Source: Shewanella litoralis (lineage in GTDB: Bacteria > Pseudomonadota > Gammaproteobacteria > Enterobacterales > Shewanellaceae). Taken from it: a stretch of 64,000 nt of DNA. The notes beneath the pieces were generated by a model. It saw only the letters and a program-made list of their open reading frames with translations. It had not been told where the DNA came from and did not search any database. Of the stretch, positions 59,291 to 64,000 are shown in pieces (position 1 is the first letter of the stretch; the number at the start of each line of letters is the position of its first letter). The stretch is taken from positions 62,001 through 126,000 of the forward strand of contig NZ_WSRZ01000002.1 of the NCBI RefSeq assembly GCF_009828585.1, written 5' to 3'. Made by a program: the position numbers and the translations under genes.

Positions 59291-60223
59291 ATGGCAGGCG
59301 CCAGTTTATTAACCTTGTTAGATGACATTGCGACGATTTTGGATGACGTAGCAGCAATGAGTAAAGTGGCGGCGCGCAAAACAGCAGGCGTGCTGGGCGA
59401 TGATTTAGCCTTAAATGCCCAGCAAGTGTCTGGCGTAGCGTCTGAACGTGAATTACCTGTGGTATATGCGGTTGCCAAAGGTTCGTTTCGTAATAAATTG
59501 ATTTTGGTGCCGCTTGCCTTATTAATCAGTGCTTTTATTCCCTGGGCCATTACGCCGCTGTTGATGTTTGGTGGCTTGTTTTTATGTTATGAAGGCTTTG
59601 AGAAAGTTTATCACTCGATGACGCATAAAAAGGCCGCACCAGTTGACGATGAAACCATTGTCGCTAAAGGTAAAGCTGACATTGATGATTTGGCCGCATT
59701 TGAAAAAGACAAAATCAAAGGCGCTATTCGCACCGATTTTGTGTTGTCAGCTGAAATTATTGCCATCAGCTTAGGTGTTGCTGCTCACATGGATTTAATG
59801 GGCCAATTTTTAACCTTATCGGTTATTGCTATTATCATGACCGTTGGCGTGTATGGTTTAGTCGCTGGCATTGTCAAAATTGACGATTTAGGTTTATACC
59901 TTGCCAAACGTAAAGCCGAAGGCTTAGGCCACAATATTGGTTTAATGCTGGTGTCTGCTGCGCCCTATTTAATGAAAATACTCACCGTTGTCGGCACCAT
60001 CGCCATGTTTATGGTGGGCGGCGGCATTTTAACTCACGGTATTCATGTGGTGTTTGAATGGATAGAGCATGCTGCCGTGATTGTTGAGCAAATTAATGTT
60101 GTGGGCGGGGTTTTAGGGCTGTTAACTCCAAGTGTACTTAATGCACTATTTGGTGTGGTTGCGGGTGGTTTAGCTGTGTTATTAATGAATGGCGTGATGA
60201 AATTAATACCATCAAAAAGCTAA
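59291..60223 (+). CDS. DUF808 family inner-membrane protein (YedI-like)
   Basis: 310 aa membrane protein of the DUF808/YedI family, function unknown. Family blocks at the start are GASLLTLLDDIATILDDVAAMSKVAARKTAGVLGDDLALNAQQV. Then five to seven membrane segments follow, such as LVPLALLISAFIPWAITPLLMFGGLFLCYEGFEKV and GGVLGLLTPSVLNALFGVVAGGLAVLL. It lies 96 bases after the LacI-family gene. It ends at a terminator. No functional link with sugar use is visible beyond position. Confidence 0.88.
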   Translation: MAGASLLTLLDDIATILDDVAAMSKVAARKTAGVLGDDLALNAQQVSGVASERELPVVYAVAKGSFRNKLILVPLALLISAFIPWAITPLLMFGGLFLCYEGFEKVYHSMTHKKAAPVDDETIVAKGKADIDDLAAFEKDKIKGAIRTDFVLSAEIIAISLGVAAHMDLMGQFLTLSVIAIIMTVGVYGLVAGIVKIDDLGLYLAKRKAEGLGHNIGLMLVSAAPYLMKILTVVGTIAMFMVGGGILTHGIHVVFEWIEHAAVIVEQINVVGGVLGLLTPSVLNALFGVVAGGLAVLLMNGVMKLIPSKS

Positions 60224-60287
60224 CGTAACTGCATTAAAGCGCTCGGTAAATCATGATATAAATTAACGCCGTAAGCGAATGATATAA

Positions 60288-60320
60288 AAAAAGAGCAGGG
60301 TTATCGACCTTGCTCTTTTT
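60288..60320. terminator. Bidirectional terminator between DUF808 and DUF805 genes
   Basis: AAAAAGAGCAGG pairs with CCTTGCTCTTTTT (one bulged base) around a short loop, with U runs on both strands between convergent genes. Confidence 0.85.
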
Positions 60321-60335
60321 ATTTTAACGCATTAA

Positions 60336-60731
60336 TTAAAGCGCTAAATTGTCGTTATCGGTAAAGCTTGGCTGGGCTTTTGGGTTTGGGCCATATTCGT
60401 TGTCATCTTTACTGTTAAAACACAACACAACCAAAATAATCAGCGCGCCGATCAGCGGGATAAGCAATAAAAATAACCACCACCCCGAATGATCAGTATC
60501 GTGTAAGCGGCGCACACTGACCGCAATACTTGGAATTAATACAGCTAATGAATAAAGCGAGCTCAATAAACCTGCGCCGGAGGTGTCACTGTACAGGCCA
60601 GTACCCATATCAACTAATGTCAGTAACACACTGAAAATGGTGTTAATTAATACAAACATCCAATATTCTTTACGACGCGCGCGACCTTTAAAATCAAAAT
60701 ATTGTTTTAAAACCTTTAAATACCAATCCAT
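60336..60731 (-). CDS. DUF805 family membrane protein (YhaH-like)
   Basis: 131 aa with four hydrophobic segments. The N-terminal block WYLKVLKQYFDFKGRARRKEYWMFVLINTIF and the middle SVRRLHDTDHSGWWLFLLLIPLIGALIILVVLC are diagnostic for DUF805. The charged tail (FNSKDDNEYGPNPKAQPSF) contains the usual NxYGP. Function unknown. It is transcribed toward the DUF808 gene and separated from the glucoamylase gene by a terminator, so it has its own promoter in 60732-60917. Confidence 0.92.
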   Translation of the reverse strand: MDWYLKVLKQYFDFKGRARRKEYWMFVLINTIFSVLLTLVDMGTGLYSDTSGAGLLSSLYSLAVLIPSIAVSVRRLHDTDHSGWWLFLLLIPLIGALIILVVLCFNSKDDNEYGPNPKAQPSFTDNDNLAL

Positions 60732-60821
60732 TCGTTAGTCCTTAACGTTAATTTTTATTAATCTGAATCATTTTTACAAAATAGTGTTTAATTATCAATA
60801 TTATATTTTGATTTGGTTAAA

Positions 60822-60852
60822 AAAAAGCCATTGCATTTAGCAACAGCTTTTT
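60822..60852 (-). terminator. Glucoamylase gene terminator
   Basis: On the minus strand AAAAAGC-CA-TTGC pairs with GCAA-CA-GCTTTTT as an interrupted stem with a 5-base loop, followed by a run of U, 65 bases after the stop codon. Confidence 0.78.
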
Positions 60853-60917
60853 AGTAGGGAGACGCATACTAATCATTTTAAAATAAGCGTTTACCTATTA
60901 TTCATTGTCTCAAAACA

Positions 60918-63389
60918 TTATTGAGCCAGTTGTTTCACCACAGGGTAAAAGTCCCATACTTGCTCATCGGTCATTGAACGCACCAATTTAACGTATTCTG
61001 CATGAGTCCAGGCCAAAGGCGTTGCTGAGTTGGTCCCGTCACCCATTTTATAATCATAACGTGTTGGGTTACCGACACCGTCCCACGCTTGCTCTGGTAA
61101 CATTAACCCTTGGTTTGCAAAGGTTTCCATGCCTTGCACGTAGGTGCTAATCAAAGCTTTTTTACTGTCAGTGGTTAAGCTTCCTTCAGATTTAGCAAGT
61201 GCTAACTCATAATGGCCGCGCTCGCCGGTAAAGAAGGGCCATACACGGCCGCGTTGATTTTCTGTATTGCCTTTTTCGGCATAGCTTAGGCCGGTGGCAG
61301 TATCCTCGCCGTAGCCGTCGTTACCGTAACGGCGATAACCCGGTACTTTACTGCCATCTTTAGCGGTAAACTCATACTTAACTCGTAAGTTATCTTCAAG
61401 CTGTTGATTATCAATAAGCATCACGCTGTTTTTAATGACAGGGTCCTTTGCATCAACCACACCATAGCGCACTAACTCTAAAAAGCCGCCGTCTAAAATC
61501 AGCCGTTGATCTAAACCTGGCTTACCGTTGTTATCTAAAAGCTTATCAGCGGTATTGGGGGTGCCATTAGGGCTAATGCGCACGTAATAAGGTGCGGTGT
61601 TGTCTTGTGCGACGTCTGCCGGATTAAGCAAGCCGTTAGTGGTGACCATGGTTGTTTCAAGTTGGCTTTGCAGTTTAGCCGCAAGCTCATGATACACAGT
61701 GGCTTGTGGATCTTTTGCCAATTTAGCCAAATCGCTCGCGGCGACTAAACCGGCTATGATGGCCGCAGTGGTCGAAGGCGAATAGCCTGCTTGTTCTTCC
61801 CAGCGCTCTTGTTGGGTGTTTGGCGGGGTGATGTCGAGCTCATTCCAATCCAGTTTTACTTTGCCACCGCTTACCAAAAAGTCAGCGGCAGGTTTAAGCA
61901 TATCTTGATACCAGGTGGTGATCTCTGCGTCTGTTAACACGCCAGCTTGCCACAGTTTCCAACCGAGCATAATTGGCATGGCAGTTTGGTCGAGTTGTAC
62001 CCCAACCCACTCAATTTCACCATCAACGTGGGTTTTCTGTAAAAACCAACCTGGTGTGCCGGCAAAGCCAGAGGTTTGTTGATTAACCTGAACTTTCTTT
62101 AAATACTCAAACGCCACTTTAGGCGTTTGAGTATCGCCCATGGCCAAAAATGCCATGGCGCATTGGTAAAAATCGCGCGGCCATACGGCTTTATAACCCG
62201 TGCTGCCTACTTTTGCCGATACAGTGTCGCCCCAGGGGTTTGATAAGGATGCGATTAGCGCGCCAGCGTGGGTTTTATCCTCTTGCGCTTTGAGCACGAG
62301 TGCACTGGCATACAGCAGTTTGCCGTTATCTGTGGTATTCGCGCTCATGGCATTTAACGGCGCTAAAGAGGCAATATAGTCTTTCCAACCTGTGTGGCTG
62401 TCATCGCCTAAGTAAGCCTGCTTAACGGCATCGTAACCGGCATCTAATGTGGCCTGTGCTGTGGCTAAGCTGCTGGTTTTGTCTTGGGCAAAGCCGATGG
62501 CAAGATTAAAGCGTAAAGTGTCGTTTGCTTTGGTTAATGTTGGGTATTGCGCGGTAAGTGCAACGTTGCCGCCTTGGTTATTATCGCTGGTGGTTTGGTA
62601 GCGGTTATTGAGTTTTCCATCGTCTTGTAAATCAATCATCCCGTCTGATGTGCCCACAAATCCTGCACTTGCGTGGACAAAATCAACGTCGGTTTTAATG
62701 GTCATAACGGTTGAACTCGCGTCACTGGTGTGCGCTACCAGTGCTTGACCATCAACGAAGGCAATATCATTTGCACCGCTGTTATCGATGTGCGGATTAA
62801 CATAAAGGTGCGGGGTAATTCCGGCTTCAAAGGCGGTAAAGGTTACGTTCATCATTAAGCTATTTCTATCTGGGTCGGTAAAAATATGCTTTTCGATTTG
62901 GTATTTGCCTTCCACGTCTTTATTAATAATCTTATACGCCAGCGACAATGGTCGGCCTTGTTCGTCAGTGTCGAGGTATTCAATGGTGCTAATGGTGTTA
63001 TCTTTTTCAGTATCAACAAAGCCATTGCCGCTGATGATAAATTGCAGCTCTTTTAATTGGGCATTATGAATAAGCCCAAACATGGTTTCGGTGAGTATGC
63101 CCTGGGCAACAGAAAACCATACTTTGCTGACAGGATTAGTGGCCTGGTCTTGATACTGACCATTGATATAAGGCTCGTATGATGTACCTATGCCGGTTTT
63201 GCCAGAAAACGCCCACGTTGGCTCAGCGCCCGGTGCGCCAGGCGCGACAACACTTAAAGGTGCTGTTGTTGGTAATACTTCAACCTTTGATGATGTGTCA
63301 GCAGGTGAGCAACCCGTTAATACCAGGCCGAATAAGCTTGCCGTTATGGCACTCGAAATTGCACTACGATGTGAGTGTGGCTTTAACAT
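60918..63389 (-). CDS. GH15 glucoamylase lipoprotein
   Basis: 823 aa glucan 1,4-alpha-glucosidase/glucodextranase-type protein. Lipobox LTGC (Cys27) after a signal segment predicts a lipid anchor. An N-terminal beta-sandwich domain (about 40-310) precedes the GH15 (alpha/alpha)6 barrel: VWPRDFYQCAMAFLAMGD, the general-acid region QERWEEQAGYSPSTTAAI (Glu531/532), GRVWPFFTGERGHYELALAK, and the general-base block MLPEQAWDG. It should release glucose from starch-derived oligomers outside or in the periplasm. I chose the ATG at 63389, with GGGGAAG upstream. It is transcribed right after the MFS sugar transporter gene (71 bases). Confidence 0.94.
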   Translation of the reverse strand: MLKPHSHRSAISSAITASLFGLVLTGCSPADTSSKVEVLPTTAPLSVVAPGAPGAEPTWAFSGKTGIGTSYEPYINGQYQDQATNPVSKVWFSVAQGILTETMFGLIHNAQLKELQFIISGNGFVDTEKDNTISTIEYLDTDEQGRPLSLAYKIINKDVEGKYQIEKHIFTDPDRNSLMMNVTFTAFEAGITPHLYVNPHIDNSGANDIAFVDGQALVAHTSDASSTVMTIKTDVDFVHASAGFVGTSDGMIDLQDDGKLNNRYQTTSDNNQGGNVALTAQYPTLTKANDTLRFNLAIGFAQDKTSSLATAQATLDAGYDAVKQAYLGDDSHTGWKDYIASLAPLNAMSANTTDNGKLLYASALVLKAQEDKTHAGALIASLSNPWGDTVSAKVGSTGYKAVWPRDFYQCAMAFLAMGDTQTPKVAFEYLKKVQVNQQTSGFAGTPGWFLQKTHVDGEIEWVGVQLDQTAMPIMLGWKLWQAGVLTDAEITTWYQDMLKPAADFLVSGGKVKLDWNELDITPPNTQQERWEEQAGYSPSTTAAIIAGLVAASDLAKLAKDPQATVYHELAAKLQSQLETTMVTTNGLLNPADVAQDNTAPYYVRISPNGTPNTADKLLDNNGKPGLDQRLILDGGFLELVRYGVVDAKDPVIKNSVMLIDNQQLEDNLRVKYEFTAKDGSKVPGYRRYGNDGYGEDTATGLSYAEKGNTENQRGRVWPFFTGERGHYELALAKSEGSLTTDSKKALISTYVQGMETFANQGLMLPEQAWDGVGNPTRYDYKMGDGTNSATPLAWTHAEYVKLVRSMTDEQVWDFYPVVKQLAQ

Positions 63390-63460
63390 AAACTTCCCCA
63401 AAATATTGTCTGTGACTATGACAGATCACTGTTATTGTTTTTAATAAACGATTAATTGAT

Positions 63461-64000
63461 TTAGTTATCTTGTTTGACAAACAGTACGGCAATGCCCGAC
63501 ACCATCATAAATACACCGCCCAATACCAGGGCGTAAATTGGCTGGCCATCAAAAAAGACTTTTAACAGCAAGCCTAAAATACTGGCTGCAAGTAACTGAG
63601 GGATAACAATGAAAAAGTTAAAAATCCCTAAATACACCCCCATTTTTTTAGCCGGTAACGCAGACGACAACATGGCGTAAGGCACTGATAAAATAGAGGC
63701 CCAGGCAAAACCAACACCTATCATGGGGATCCATAATTGATTTGGGTCTTCAATAAACATAAAGCTTATTAGCCCCATGCCGCCTAAAAACATATTAATG
63801 GTGTGAGTGAATTTAATGCCGACCGCTTTGGCTAAAAAGGGAATAATGATGGCAGCAATTGCGGCAAAACCATTGTATGAAGCAAATAACATCCCGACCC
63901 AATCGGCGCCGTCGTTATACGCCTGGCTAAGCACGTCGCTGGTAGCGTAATGGTGTGAGGTCACGGCCGCAGTGGTATAAATCCACATGGCAAAGAGGGC
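63461..64000 (-). CDS. MFS (SLC45-like) sugar transporter, C-terminal part only
   Basis: Partial gene: the reading frame stays open to the end of the window (about 179 codons seen). About six hydrophobic segments are visible, with LFAMWIYTTAAVTSHHY at the left end of the protein fragment, ADWVGMLFASYNGFAAIAAIIIPFLAKAVG, IPMIGVGFAWASILSVPYAMLSSALP and GVYLGIFNFFIVIPQLLAA, typical of MFS/GPH sugar permeases. With the downstream glucoamylase and nearby LacI-type regulator it probably takes up maltose or maltodextrins (inference). The start lies beyond the window. Confidence 0.85.
   Translation of the reverse strand, partial: ALFAMWIYTTAAVTSHHYATSDVLSQAYNDGADWVGMLFASYNGFAAIAAIIIPFLAKAVGIKFTHTINMFLGGMGLISFMFIEDPNQLWIPMIGVGFAWASILSVPYAMLSSALPAKKMGVYLGIFNFFIVIPQLLAASILGLLLKVFFDGQPIYALVLGGVFMMVSGIAVLFVKQDN

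Noticed and set aside
60883-60896. TAAGCGTTTAC-like LacI-type operator
   Set aside because: The symmetry is poor and it lies downstream of the glucoamylase stop, not upstream of any sugar gene.

Overview
The window is a chromosomal stretch of a gammaproteobacterium, most probably a Shewanella (inference). It has moderate GC, very dense gene packing, and gene orders shared with enterobacteria but with Shewanella-type families in between: hisGDCBHAF(IE); yoaA-tsaB-fadD-rnd-minCDE-ycgL-ycgN; dsbB-nhaB-fadR; uraA-hda-(DUF2069)-yfgD-bepA-perM; yffB-dapE; ptsHI-crr. It also has the spoVR-yeaH-prkA trio and a maltodextrin-type locus with a glucoamylase. No rRNA, tRNA, CRISPR array, prophage or intact insertion sequence was found.

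Layout. 1-1 kb: MscS-type channel. 1-8.5 kb: the complete histidine biosynthesis operon on the minus strand, preceded by a leader peptide with five consecutive His codons and an attenuator terminator. 8.5-14.8 kb: accessory region with a PAS-GGDEF cyclase, a periplasmic solenoid protein built of about 11 repeats of 32 residues, small conserved hypotheticals, a CPA2 antiporter, and a nested pair of miniature inverted-repeat elements. 15-27.5 kb: helicase YoaA, TsaB, a coupled M50 protease/secreted methyltransferase pair, FadD, RNase D, MinCDE, YcgL, an MltB-like protein and YcgN. 27.5-36 kb: DsbB, NhaB, FadR with a candidate autoregulatory operator, and the SpoVR/YeaH/PrkA operon. 36-47 kb: SodB, Grx4, UraA, DUF2066, Hda, a large zincin-like lipoprotein, DUF2069, ArsC-like, BepA, TusA-like, PerM.

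47-55 kb: DUF2897, KdsB, an intact second copy of the outer miniature element, carbonic anhydrase, a hydrolase, an M15 peptidase, DapE, YffB, then the PTS phosphorelay ptsH-ptsI-crr. 55-64 kb: a methyl-accepting chemotaxis protein, a DUF3334/CheX-like protein, a LacI-family regulator, DUF808, DUF805, a GH15 glucoamylase lipoprotein, and the 3' part of an MFS sugar transporter cut by the window end.

Most of the window is housekeeping. The parts that repay a second look are the nested miniature elements (one supplies the stop codon of the antiporter), the his leader and a dyad above it, the 32-residue solenoid protein, two enzymes whose catalytic residue appears to be replaced, a CheX-type motif in the DUF3334 protein, the HELAH lipoprotein and the methyltransferase/protease pair (both sitting inside otherwise conserved gene orders), and a FadR operator overlapping the fadR promoter. 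All functions are assigned by reading motifs; no database search was run.
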